Part shown: piece by piece, positions 10,050 to 18,210 of the stretch
Position numbering within the stretch: position 1 is the first letter of the stretch
How the letters are laid out: each line of letters begins with the position of its first letter
Assembly: GCF_014651775.1 (NCBI RefSeq)
Contig: NZ_BMXN01000006.1
Location: 124,001-188,000, forward strand
Source: Vreelandella hamiltonii
GTDB taxonomy: Bacteria > Pseudomonadota > Gammaproteobacteria > Pseudomonadales > Halomonadaceae
Reading direction: 5' to 3'
DNA: 64,000 nt
Position numbers and translations under genes: made by a program
The notes under the pieces: generated by a model
What the model was told of the DNA's origin: nothing
Databases searched by the model: none
What the model saw: only the letters and a program-made list of their open reading frames with translations

Positions 10050-10457
10050 ATGCAGATGGAAACATGGCTGATCATCGTGGGCGTTGTGGTCATGACGATC
10101 ATCGTGATGGATGGTCGGCGCAAGAAGCGTCGTCTCGGCGTGGCGGTGATCACCCATCCCGAGCCTGAAGCGCTGATGGTTGAGGTCGCCGTCGAATGTG
10201 CCAATGAGGCGGTGGTAGGGAGTCATGTGGGCGCTGCCACGCGAATTCATGGCATCGTGACGGCACAAGAGAATATCTCGATCAGCGGCAGTGTTCAGGG
10301 GGAGGTCCATACCACTCACGGCATCACCCTCACGTCACTGGCATCTGTCCAGGGGCTGCTGTCGGCCGGTGAGCTGGCGTGCCATGCCGGTGCCACGGTG
10401 AATGGGTCTATCGTGCCCAGTCCGCCTGTTCCGGCAAGCATGAAAAAGCCCGCCTGA
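10050..10457 (+). CDS. membrane-anchored bactofilin-like protein
   Basis: A 135-residue protein with one N-terminal transmembrane helix (residues about 5-21, ending DGRRKKRR) followed by a short beta-helix with the bactofilin rhythm (RIHGIVTAQENISISGSVQGE, SVQGLLSAGELACHAGATVNGS). The anchor, WLIIVGVVVMTIIVMDGRRK, resembles the N-terminal anchor of ZipA in related bacteria. Seen: the anchor plus bactofilin-like repeats. Inferred: a membrane-tethered partner for the divergent soluble bactofilin. The stop codon is embedded in a terminator hairpin. Confidence 0.7.
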   Translation: MQMETWLIIVGVVVMTIIVMDGRRKKRRLGVAVITHPEPEALMVEVAVECANEAVVGSHVGAATRIHGIVTAQENISISGSVQGEVHTTHGITLTSLASVQGLLSAGELACHAGATVNGSIVPSPPVPASMKKPA

Positions 10458-10472
10458 ATAGGCGGGCCTGGT
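10446..10472. terminator. bidirectional hairpin terminator
   Basis: GCCCGCCT / AGGCGGGC stem at 10448-10467 with a GAAT loop. On the minus strand it is followed by TTTTT, so it terminates ahpF. The same hairpin covers the stop codon of the rightward bactofilin-like gene. Confidence 0.75.
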
Positions 10473-10502
10473 CACGGTCTTTTGCTTTTTTATGCGGATG
10501 AA

Positions 10503-12059
10503 TCAGTTGCGGATCAGGTAGTCGAAGGCGCCCAGCGACGCTTTGGCGCCTTCGCCCATGGCAATGATGATCTGCTTGTAGGGCACGGTGGTGACATCGC
10601 CTGCGGCAAAGACACCGGGTACCGAGGTCATGCCGTGGGCGTCGACGATGATTTCGCCACGCGGTGACATCTCGATGGGAGAGCCCTTCAGCCACTCGGT
10701 ATTGGGCACCAGGCCGATCTGTACGAAGATACCTTCCAGAGCGATGTTCTTGACTTCGTCGGTCTGGCGGTCCTTGTAGGTCAGGCCGTTGACCCGGCTG
10801 CCATCACCGGTCACTTCGGTGGTTTGTGCGTTCAGCACGATATCCACGTTGGGCAGGCTCTTGAGCTTCTTCTGCAGTACGGCGTCAGCGCGCATTTCAC
10901 CCATGAATTCCACCAGGGTCACGTGGCCGACGATACCCGCCAGGTCGATGGCCGCTTCGACGCCTGAATTACCGCCACCAATGACCGCGACACGCTTGCC
11001 CTTGAACAGCGGGCCATCGCAGTGGGGGCAGTAGGCCACACCTTTGTTGCGATACTGCTGCTCGCCGGGCACGTTCATTTCCCGCCAGCGGGCGCCTGTG
11101 GCCAGTACCAGGGTCTTGCTCTTCAGTTTGGCACCGGATTCGAAGGTCACTTCGTGCAGGCCACCTTCGGTTTCTGCTGCTTTGAAGGCGGTGGCACGCT
11201 GCAGGTTCATCACGTCCACTTCGTACTGCTTGACGTGCTCTTCCAGGGCGCTGACCAGCTTGGGACCTTCGGTATGGGTCACCGAGATGAAGTTCTCGAT
11301 CCCCATGGTATCGGCCACCTGACCACCGAAGCGTTCGGCGGCAACGCCGGTATTGATGCCCTTGCGCGCAGAGTAGATGGCCGCTGACGCGCCCGCCGGG
11401 CCGCCGCCGATGACCAGCGTGTCGAAGGCTGCCTTGTCGCTCAGCTTTTTGGCTTCACGCTCGGCTGCGCCGGTATCCACCTTGGCCAGAATCTGCTCCA
11501 GCGTCATGCGACCCTGGTCGAAGGGCTTACCGTTGAGGTAGATGCTGGGCACCGACATGATTTCGCGGGCCTCGACTTCCTCCTGGAACAGGGCACCGTC
11601 GATGGCGACGTGGCGCACCTTGGGGTTGAAGATGGCCATCAGGTTGAGTGCCTGGACGACGTCCGGGCAGTTCTGGCAGGAGAGCGAGTAGTAGGTCTCG
11701 AACAGCATCTCGCCGTCCAGCGCCTTGATTTGATCGAGCTGCTCTTGCGACGTTTTGGGCGGGTGTCCACCGACCTGCAGCAACGCCAGTACCAGCGACG
11801 TGAATTCGTGGCCCATGGGAATGCCCGCAAACACGACGCCTGTCTCTTCTCCGGCACGGTTTAGGGCAAAGGAGGGCTTGCGCGCATCCTGGCCGTCGGT
11901 TTTGAGGGTGATCTGAGTGCTCAGGCTGCTGATGTCTTCCAGCAGGCCCAGCAGCTCACGCGACTTGGCACCGTCATCGAGGGACGCAACGATCTCGAAG
12001 GGCTGAGTCACTTTTTCCAGATACGCTTTCAACTGATTCTTTAAATTGGCGTCCAGCAT
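10503..12059 (-). CDS. ahpF: alkyl hydroperoxide reductase subunit F
   Basis: NADH-dependent flavoprotein disulfide reductase that recycles AhpC. The 518-residue protein has an N-terminal tandem thioredoxin-like domain with CQNCPD near residue 128. It then has a thioredoxin-reductase-like domain with the FAD loop [19 protein letters not shown] and the redox CPHC near residue 343, and a second dinucleotide loop [12 protein letters not shown]. It lies downstream of ahpC on the same strand, with a hairpin terminator between them that would lower ahpF expression relative to ahpC. Confidence 0.97.
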   Translation of the reverse strand: MLDANLKNQLKAYLEKVTQPFEIVASLDDGAKSRELLGLLEDISSLSTQITLKTDGQDARKPSFALNRAGEETGVVFAGIPMGHEFTSLVLALLQVGGHPPKTSQEQLDQIKALDGEMLFETYYSLSCQNCPDVVQALNLMAIFNPKVRHVAIDGALFQEEVEAREIMSVPSIYLNGKPFDQGRMTLEQILAKVDTGAAEREAKKLSDKAAFDTLVIGGGPAGASAAIYSARKGINTGVAAERFGGQVADTMGIENFISVTHTEGPKLVSALEEHVKQYEVDVMNLQRATAFKAAETEGGLHEVTFESGAKLKSKTLVLATGARWREMNVPGEQQYRNKGVAYCPHCDGPLFKGKRVAVIGGGNSGVEAAIDLAGIVGHVTLVEFMGEMRADAVLQKKLKSLPNVDIVLNAQTTEVTGDGSRVNGLTYKDRQTDEVKNIALEGIFVQIGLVPNTEWLKGSPIEMSPRGEIIVDAHGMTSVPGVFAAGDVTTVPYKQIIIAMGEGAKASLGAFDYLIRN

Positions 12060-12169
12060 GACAGTGGTTCCTCGTAGTCAGCAGTAGAACGTTCTCGACC
12101 AGGCACGCCAGCCTTGGTGTAGTAAGGGACAAGCGTGTGGGAAAACAGGGATGCGTTAACAGGGTGCTG

Positions 12170-12200
12170 AAAAAAAGACACCCGGGGCATGCCCGGGTGT
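12170..12200 (-). terminator. intercistronic terminator between ahpC and ahpF
   Basis: Nine-base-pair stem ACACCCGGG / CCCGGGTGT with a GCATG centre at 12178-12200. On the minus strand it is followed two bases later by seven T. It lies after ahpC and before ahpF, so it probably allows only partial read-through. Confidence 0.8.
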
Positions 12201-12242
12201 GGTGCTGCCGACCGACACGAGTCGAGTCGGCAACGGTAGGCG

Positions 12243-12806
12243 TCAGATCTTGCCTACGAGGTCCAGAGACGGGGCCAGAGTCTCTTCGCCTTCTTTCCAT
12301 TTGGCCGGGCATACTTCGTTCGGGTTGGCGCGAACGTACTGGGCAGCCTTGACCTTGCGCAGCAGCTCTTCGGCGTTACGGCCGATGTTGCCAGCGTTGA
12401 TTTCGACGATCTGGATCTTGCCGTCGGGGTCGACAACGAAAGTGCCGCGCTCTGCCAGACCGGCTTCTTCGATCAGCACTTCGAAGTTGCGAGAAATCTG
12501 CAGGGTCGGGTCGGCAATCATCGGGTACTGGAGCTTGCCAATGGTCTCGGAGCTGTCGTGCCAAGCCTTGTGAGTGAAGTGGGTGTCGGTAGAGACGCTG
12601 TAGATCTCGACGCCCAGCTTCTTGAAGGCTTCGTAGTTGTCGGCCAGATCGCCAAGCTCCGTGGGGCATACGAAGGTGAAGTCGGCGGGGTAGAAGAAGA
12701 AGACAGACCACTGACCTTTCAGGTCCGCTTCAGTCACGTCTACGAACTCGCCGTTCAGGTAAGCAGTCGCTTTAAACGGTTTTACTTCGGTATTGATCAA
12801 AGACAT
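12243..12806 (-). CDS. ahpC: alkyl hydroperoxide reductase subunit C (2-Cys peroxiredoxin)
   Basis: Reduces H2O2, organic hydroperoxides and peroxynitrite in the cytosol, using AhpF as reductant. The 187-residue protein matches enterobacterial AhpC in length. The peroxidatic Cys is residue 47 in [13 protein letters not shown], and the resolving Cys is near residue 166 in NEVCPAKW. The C-terminal extension includes the KWKEGEETL region of the AhpC subgroup. It is the first gene of the ahpCF unit, with a 360-base upstream region. Confidence 0.98.
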   Translation of the reverse strand: MSLINTEVKPFKATAYLNGEFVDVTEADLKGQWSVFFFYPADFTFVCPTELGDLADNYEAFKKLGVEIYSVSTDTHFTHKAWHDSSETIGKLQYPMIADPTLQISRNFEVLIEEAGLAERGTFVVDPDGKIQIVEINAGNIGRNAEELLRKVKAAQYVRANPNEVCPAKWKEGEETLAPSLDLVGKI

Positions 12807-13167
12807 TGAAAATATCTCCGCAGTGAGTGAATGGTAGTTGGAAAAGTTGTTGCTGATATTAGCGAACTACGACTAATAGCTAAAATTGGAAAAAATGATG
12901 CTGCCAATAGCCAGTCTCTATGTTTTGCTCGCGCCCATGGATGTGGGGTCGCCAGTGGTGTAATGCAAGAATTTTTCACTTGTACTTGCGATAGAGAGCG
13001 CTGCACCGCAAAATTCGCACGGTGAGGATAATGGCCTAAGCTGTTTCTCAGCAGCGGCAAATGAGACAAAGAGGTATCGGCGTCAGCGCTAACCGTTGCC
13101 AGGCCCGGTGCGCCTGTTCGACGGGCACTTTCAAGACAAGTGGACTTTCGAGATAAGGAGTAGCTAG
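12807..13167. promoter_or_regulatory. ahpC / potF divergent intergenic region with candidate OxyR half-operator
   Basis: 361 bases without a convincing gene between the divergent ahpC and potF. At 12907-12921 there is ATAG-N7-CTAT, one half of the four-part OxyR consensus, 100 bases upstream of ahpC; the second half is not evident. A good ribosome site AAGGAG lies at 13155-13160 before potF. OxyR control of ahpC is known in many proteobacteria; here it is only suggested. Confidence 0.35.
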
Positions 13168-14271
13168 ATGGGGAACATCCCAAAACGTTCAGTGGCCGTT
13201 ACGGCAATCGCTTTTGCCGTAGCGGCCACCGCTGCCCACGCCAATGAAGTGCGGGTATATAACTGGTCCGACTACATTGCGCCGGAAACGCTGGCGAAAT
13301 TCACCGAGCGTACCGGTATCTCCGTGACCTACGATGTCTACGACAGTAACGAGATCCTCGATGCGGCGCTGTTGTCTGGCCGCTCGGGCTACGATGTCGT
13401 CGTGCCCTCCAACTACTACTTTACTCGTCAGGCCAGGGCAGGTGTGTTCCAGCCGCTCGACCACGAGCAACTGCCCAATTTCGAAAACCTCAATCCGGAG
13501 TTGATGGCCAACCTGGAAGCCATCGACGAGGGCAGCCAGTACTCCATCCCCTACATGTGGGGCACCAATGGCATTGGCTACAATGTCGAGCGAGTGAAGG
13601 AGATTCTCGGCGACGATGCCCCGGTAGATAGCTGGGCACTGCTCTTCGATCCGGAAATTACCGCGGCTCTGCATGCGGCCGGTTGCGGTATCTCCATGAT
13701 GGACTCGGCGGACGAAATGCTCTCGCCTGCCATTGCTTACTCGGGCGGCGACCCGCTGAGCGAGAACCTGGATGACATCGAAGCCGCTGGCCAAGTGATC
13801 GCGGCCGTGCGCAACCATGTCACTTACTTCCACTCCTCGCGCTATATCTCTGACCTGGCCAATGGTGAGATCTGTGTCGCCGCAGGCTACTCGGGAGACG
13901 TGTTCCAGGCAGCAGACCGAGCTGAAGAAGCGGGTCGCGACTTCACCATCGCTTACAGCATCCCGAAGGAAGGCGCTGCGCTGTGGTTCGACATGATGGC
14001 CGTGCCTGCCGATGCGCCTAACCCCGAGAACGCTCATGCGTTCATCAACTTTATTCTCGACCCGGAAATTGCCGCCGAGATCAGCGAGTACGTCAGCTAC
14101 GCCAACCCCAACCTGGCCGCTAACGAGTTCCTGTCCGAGGAACTGCTGAATGACCCTGCGGTTTACCCGAATGCAGACGTCATGCAGAACCTGTACGTTC
14201 AGGCGGAAAAGCCGCAGGACGTACTGCGTGCGCGTACTCGTATCTGGAACCGCGTCAAGTCTGGTCGCTAA
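13168..14271 (+). CDS. potF: polyamine ABC transporter substrate-binding protein
   Basis: Periplasmic receptor for putrescine or spermidine. The 367-residue precursor has a cleavable signal peptide (SVAVTAIAFAVAATAAHA) followed by the family opening EVRVYNWSDYIAPETL, where Trp and Asp line the ligand site. Other PotF-type segments are YDVVVPSNYYFTRQARAG and SIPYMWGTNGIGYN. AAGGAG at 13155-13160 supports the start. It heads a potFGHI cluster; a hairpin downstream probably lets the receptor be made in excess over the membrane subunits. Confidence 0.94.
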   Translation: MGNIPKRSVAVTAIAFAVAATAAHANEVRVYNWSDYIAPETLAKFTERTGISVTYDVYDSNEILDAALLSGRSGYDVVVPSNYYFTRQARAGVFQPLDHEQLPNFENLNPELMANLEAIDEGSQYSIPYMWGTNGIGYNVERVKEILGDDAPVDSWALLFDPEITAALHAAGCGISMMDSADEMLSPAIAYSGGDPLSENLDDIEAAGQVIAAVRNHVTYFHSSRYISDLANGEICVAAGYSGDVFQAADRAEEAGRDFTIAYSIPKEGAALWFDMMAVPADAPNPENAHAFINFILDPEIAAEISEYVSYANPNLAANEFLSEELLNDPAVYPNADVMQNLYVQAEKPQDVLRARTRIWNRVKSGR

Positions 14272-14286
14272 ACCGACCCTTGTCTG

Positions 14287-14326
14287 ACAGCGAGCCGGGC
14301 AGTTGCCTGGCTCGCTGTTCGTCTTT
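14287..14326 (+). terminator. attenuating hairpin between potF and potG
   Basis: Ten-base-pair stem ACAGCGAGCC / GGCTCGCTGT at 14287-14318 with an inner GGC/GCC pair, followed by a T-rich run (TCGTCTTTT). It lies after the receptor gene and before the ATPase gene, a usual place for a partial terminator. Confidence 0.65.
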
Positions 14327-14365
14327 TATCGCCCGGCTTCTCGGGCCTTTTGATGGGAGTGGCGA

Positions 14366-15547
14366 ATGGTCACTACGCCCCTGTCGAACGACACTTCATC
14401 TTCATCGCCTGCTATTCCTCCGCCTCTGAGGCCCCAGGGAAAAGCTCCGCGCTTTGCTGAAGATATCGTGTTGGAAGTCAAACGCCTGAGCAAGCGCTTC
14501 GATGACGCGCTGGCGGTGGATGACGTGAATTTGCAGGTCAAACGCGGCGAAATCTTCGCCCTGTTAGGGGGCTCTGGGTCTGGCAAGTCGACCTTGCTGC
14601 GGATGCTGGCGGGTTTCGAGACGCCGAGCGAGGGCCGCATCCTGCTGAGTGGCGAAAACATTACCGACATGCCGCCGCACAAGCGCCCAATCAACATGAT
14701 GTTTCAATCCTATGCGCTCTTTCCGCATATGACGGTGGCGCAGAACATCGCCTTCGGGTTGAAACAGGACAAGCTGCCCAAGGCGGAAATCGAGGCGCGG
14801 GTAGCCCAGATGCTGAAACTGGTGCATATGGAACGCTTTGCCAAGCGCAAGCCGCATCAGCTTTCTGGCGGCCAGCGCCAGCGGGTGGCCTTGGCGCGCT
14901 CATTGGCCAAACGGCCCAAGCTCTTGCTGCTGGACGAGCCCATGGGCGCCCTCGACAAGAAGCTGCGCACGGAAATGCAGCTGGAAGTGGTCGAGATCAT
15001 CGAACAGGTAGGCGTTACCTGCATCATGGTGACTCACGATCAGGAAGAGGCCATGACCATGGCGGATCGCGTGGCGATCATGGCCGATGGCTGGATCGAG
15101 CAGGTGGGCTCTCCGGTCGATATCTACGAAAGCCCCGCTAGCCGCATGGTGGCCGAATTCGTCGGTACCGTGAACGTGTTCGAAGGGGAGATCATCGAGG
15201 ACGCGGCCGACCATTGCCGCATCGCCAGCCCCTCGCTTTCAAGGCCTATCTATCTCGATCACGGGATCACTACCCAGGCGGTGGACCGTCGAGTATGGGC
15301 CGCTCTGCGCCCCGAGAAAATCTGGCTGACCCGTGAACAGCCAACCGGCGAATACAACTGGGAAGCTGGCAAGGTGGACGACATTGCCTATCTGGGGGGG
15401 TATTCGCTGTATTACGTGCGCACGGCCTCGGGCAAGCTGATCAAGGTGAGCATGGCCAACACGGAGCGTCGCGGTGATCGTCCCACCTGGGAGGATAGCG
15501 TTTACGTTTACTGGGAAGATCACAGCGCTATCGTGTTGAATCGCTGA
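14366..15547 (+). CDS. potG: polyamine ABC transporter ATP-binding protein
   Basis: ATPase of the polyamine importer. The 393-residue protein has Walker A LLGGSGSGKSTLL, signature LSGGQRQRVALARSL, Walker B LLLLDEPMGALD and the switch histidine in [16 protein letters not shown]-terminal TOBE-like domain follows (IWLTREQPTGEYNW...). About 30 Ser/Pro-rich residues precede the domain and are probably unstructured. Length and order match E. coli PotG. It is followed by potH and potI. Confidence 0.93.
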   Translation: MVTTPLSNDTSSSSPAIPPPLRPQGKAPRFAEDIVLEVKRLSKRFDDALAVDDVNLQVKRGEIFALLGGSGSGKSTLLRMLAGFETPSEGRILLSGENITDMPPHKRPINMMFQSYALFPHMTVAQNIAFGLKQDKLPKAEIEARVAQMLKLVHMERFAKRKPHQLSGGQRQRVALARSLAKRPKLLLLDEPMGALDKKLRTEMQLEVVEIIEQVGVTCIMVTHDQEEAMTMADRVAIMADGWIEQVGSPVDIYESPASRMVAEFVGTVNVFEGEIIEDAADHCRIASPSLSRPIYLDHGITTQAVDRRVWAALRPEKIWLTREQPTGEYNWEAGKVDDIAYLGGYSLYYVRTASGKLIKVSMANTERRGDRPTWEDSVYVYWEDHSAIVLNR

Positions 15548-15578
15548 TGATTCGGTCTCTTGAAGGAGATTGCCTACC

Positions 15579-16490
15579 ATGATGCCATCTGGCTTTACCG
15601 GCATGATCAAGCGTATGAAGCTGGGGCGGCGCGCGGTGATTGCGTTCCCGCTGGCCTGGCTGACGCTGTTCTTTTTGCTGCCGTTTGCGTTGGTGCTCAA
15701 GATCAGCCTTTCCGAAGGGGCGATTGCCATTCCTCCCTACGGGCCGCTGGTCGAGTATGCCGATCAAACCCTGAGTATCTTTCTGAATGTCGGCAACTAT
15801 CTGTTCTTGCTGACCGACTCGCTGTATGTCGCGGCTTACTGGGGCTCCATCAAGACGGCATTTACCGCCACGGTGGTGTGCTTGCTGCTCGGTTATCCCA
15901 TGGCCTATGCCATGGCTCGTGCCCCGGGTCGCTGGCAGTTGATTCTGCTGCTGCTGGTGATGCTGCCCTCCTGGACGTCGTTTCTGATCCGCGTGTATGC
16001 GTGGATGGGCATACTCAGCAACAATGGCCTGATCAACAATCTGCTGCTGAGCATCGGCCTCATCGACTCGCCGCTACGCATGATGAATACCCAGTTTGCG
16101 GTCGTCGTGGGCATCGTGTATGCCTACCTGCCGTTCATGGTGTTGCCGCTGTATGCCCATCTGACGCGTCTGGATACGTCGTTATTGGAAGCGGCCTCAG
16201 ACCTGGGGTCGCGTAAAGTGAATACCTTCCTGAAAGTCACTTTGCCGCTTTCCATGGGGGGCATCGTGGCGGGCTCCATGCTGGTATTCATTCCTGCGGT
16301 GGGTGAGTTCGTGATCCCCGAGCTGTTGGGAGGGCCTGACACCCTGATGATCGGCAAGGTGCTTTGGGAAGAGTTCTTCCTGAATCGTGATTGGCCGGTG
16401 GCCGCGGCGCTGGCGATGGTCATGCTGTTGCTGTTGTTGATCCCGATCGTATGGTTCCACCGCTACCAGTCACGGGAGCTCGAACAATGA
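15579..16490 (+). CDS. potH: polyamine ABC transporter permease PotH
   Basis: Inner-membrane permease with six predicted helices. The MetI-type coupling motif EAASDLGSRKVNTFLKVTLPLSMGGI lies about two thirds along. LPSWTSFLIRVYAWMGIL is typical of PotB/PotH proteins. The ATG at 15579 is placed 10 bases after AAGGAG (15563-15568), so an in-frame TTG at 15570 is unlikely. The stop overlaps potI by four bases, indicating coupled translation of the two permeases. Confidence 0.93.
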   Translation: MMPSGFTGMIKRMKLGRRAVIAFPLAWLTLFFLLPFALVLKISLSEGAIAIPPYGPLVEYADQTLSIFLNVGNYLFLLTDSLYVAAYWGSIKTAFTATVVCLLLGYPMAYAMARAPGRWQLILLLLVMLPSWTSFLIRVYAWMGILSNNGLINNLLLSIGLIDSPLRMMNTQFAVVVGIVYAYLPFMVLPLYAHLTRLDTSLLEAASDLGSRKVNTFLKVTLPLSMGGIVAGSMLVFIPAVGEFVIPELLGGPDTLMIGKVLWEEFFLNRDWPVAAALAMVMLLLLLIPIVWFHRYQSRELEQ

Positions 16491-17329
16491 TGACGTCCTC
16501 TCGGCGCCCCAGCTTTACCACGGTGATGCTGGTGCTTGGCCTGCTGTTTCTCTATCTGCCGATGTTCGTGCTGGTGTTCTACTCGTTCAACTCATCGCGC
16601 CTGGTGACGGTGTGGGCGGGGTTCTCGACTCATTGGTACGGCGAGCTGTTCCGTGACCGGCAGATTCTCTCGGCGGTATGGACCAGTCTCAAGATCGCCT
16701 TTTTCGCTGCCAGCATGGCGGTGTGCCTGGGCACGGTGGCCGCCTTCGTGATGACCCGCTATGGCCATTTTCGAGGCAAGACGGCGCTTTCCAGCATGGT
16801 GACGGCACCACTGGTCATGCCCGAAGTGATCACCGGGCTTTCCTTGCTGCTGCTGTTCGTGCAGATGGCTCAGCTGATCGGCTGGCCCGCTGACCGGGGG
16901 ATGGCGACGATATGGATTGCCCATACCACGTTTTGCAGTGCCTATGTGGCCGTGGTGGTGTCGGCGCGGCTCCGGGAACTGGATCGCTCCATCGAAGAGG
17001 CGGCCATGGACCTTGGCTCGCCGCCGGTCAAGACGTTCTTCTGCGTGACGCTGCCGGTCATTGCACCAGCACTGGCGGCAGGCTGGCTGCTGGCGTTCAC
17101 GCTGTCGCTGGATGATCTGGTGATCGCCAGCTTCGTGTCAGGCCCCGGAGCCAATACGCTGCCCATGGTGGTGTTCTCCTCCGTGCGCATGGGCGTATCT
17201 CCCAAGATCAACGCGTTGGCGACGCTGATCATTCTGACCGTTTCGTTGGCGACGCTGCTGGCGTGGTACTTCATGCGCCGCAGCGAGGCCAAGCGGGTTG
17301 CTCAGATACAGCAGGCTGACGCGGCCTGA
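16487..17329 (+). CDS. potI: polyamine ABC transporter permease PotI
   Basis: Second permease of the importer, 280 residues with six helices. It carries the EAA loop EEAAMDLGSPPVKTFFCVTLPVIAPAL and the PotC/PotI segment FTLSLDDLVIASFVSGPGANTLPMVVFSSVRMG. The start is the ATG in the ATGATGA overlap with potH. The open frame extends 32 codons upstream inside potH, but that stretch is not membrane-like and lacks a ribosome site. Confidence 0.93.
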   Translation: MMTSSRRPSFTTVMLVLGLLFLYLPMFVLVFYSFNSSRLVTVWAGFSTHWYGELFRDRQILSAVWTSLKIAFFAASMAVCLGTVAAFVMTRYGHFRGKTALSSMVTAPLVMPEVITGLSLLLLFVQMAQLIGWPADRGMATIWIAHTTFCSAYVAVVVSARLRELDRSIEEAAMDLGSPPVKTFFCVTLPVIAPALAAGWLLAFTLSLDDLVIASFVSGPGANTLPMVVFSSVRMGVSPKINALATLIILTVSLATLLAWYFMRRSEAKRVAQIQQADAA

Positions 17330-17336
17330 TCATGGC

Positions 17337-17546
17337 TCACAAGACGTCGTCGTCTCTACCCGTGATGACGGCGTCGAGTTCGCCTGTGAAAGGCGATACC
17401 ACCACCTGCAGTCGTATCGGCGCGCAACACTGATGGCAGTCTTCCCAGGTATCATGGCTGCCCTGTGACGTGTCGATCACGAAGGTCAGTGGCGTGTCGC
17501 AGTAAGGGCAATAAAAGTCGTGAGGAACCAGCGCGTCGTCATGCAT
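17337..17546 (-). CDS. CPXCG motif-containing cysteine-rich protein
   Basis: Small protein of about 69 residues with two Cys pairs, FYCPYCDTPLTF near residue 12 and DCHQCCAPI near residue 37. This pattern is seen in a conserved proteobacterial family of probable zinc-binding proteins of unknown function. The ATG at 17546 starts close to the domain; an in-frame ATG at 17609 would add 21 residues that do not resemble the family. It is convergent with potI. Confidence 0.75.
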   Translation of the reverse strand: MHDDALVPHDFYCPYCDTPLTFVIDTSQGSHDTWEDCHQCCAPIRLQVVVSPFTGELDAVITGRDDDVL

Positions 17547-17671
17547 GGCGGTTGCCCTGCCAGGTGAAAAAAGGATATCCAGTGTAACAGCCCTGCCTGG
17601 GGCGGGCACAAGCGGAACGAATCAGGTAGGATATGAGCGGGTTTGCCCAATTAACCTAGTGAGAAAAAACG

Positions 17672-18100
17672 ATGATGAAACGTCACATGGCAGTAGCGGC
17701 CTTATTGGCCTTCCCGATGGTCGCTCTGGCGGAAACACCTAACGTGACGCCTGGCGAATGGGAGTTCGTCAGCGTAACCAGTATCAGCGGTGACATGCAG
17801 ATTCCCGATCAGACCGAAACCGAACGTCAGTGCATCACTCAAGAAGAGCTGGATGGCGCAGAGTTTGGCTTCATCGAAGAAGAAGAGGGCTGCGAGCTGC
17901 AGCATCAAGACATGAATGCCGATGGCCTCTCGTACAGCATGGTATGTCGTGCTGAAGGCGGCGAAGCCAATATCGACGGTGAAATGCGCTTCATGGGTGA
18001 GCGTATCGAAGGCAGCGTGGACATCTTCACCCAGTCACCCATGGGCGAATTGACCATGAACACCGTGATCGAAGGCGAGCGCATCGGCGACTGCGAGTAA
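17672..18100 (+). CDS. DUF3617-type periplasmic protein
   Basis: A 142-residue precursor with a signal peptide (MAVAALLAFPMVALA) followed by the family opening TPNVTPGEWEFVSVTSISGD. Four cysteines in the mature part (QCITQEEL, EGCELQ, MVCRAEG, GDCE) could form two disulfides. DUF3617 proteins are secreted or periplasmic and uncharacterised. The protein is strongly acidic, as expected for a secreted protein of a halophile. A strong hairpin terminator follows. Confidence 0.72.
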   Translation: MMKRHMAVAALLAFPMVALAETPNVTPGEWEFVSVTSISGDMQIPDQTETERQCITQEELDGAEFGFIEEEEGCELQHQDMNADGLSYSMVCRAEGGEANIDGEMRFMGERIEGSVDIFTQSPMGELTMNTVIEGERIGDCE

Positions 18101-18155
18101 TCGCGTACAGTGCGTTAGCGATCTTCAAGCGCAGTCTTCCACAGCACTCTTTAAC

Positions 18156-18183
18156 AACCAGGGCGCCTTTTGGCGCCCTGGTT
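18156..18183. terminator. hairpin terminator between convergent genes
   Basis: Twelve-base inverted repeat AACCAGGGCGCC / GGCGCCCTGGTT with a TTTT loop, between the DUF3617 gene and the leftward RND pump gene. It can serve both directions. Confidence 0.8.
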
Positions 18184-18210
18184 GTCTGTCTGCTTGGTAG
18201 CAGAGGTTGC

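Noticed and set aside
12876..12890. Second half of an OxyR operator upstream of ahpC
   Set aside because: ATAG at 12876 is 31 bases from the clear half-site instead of 22 and lacks its CTAT partner.
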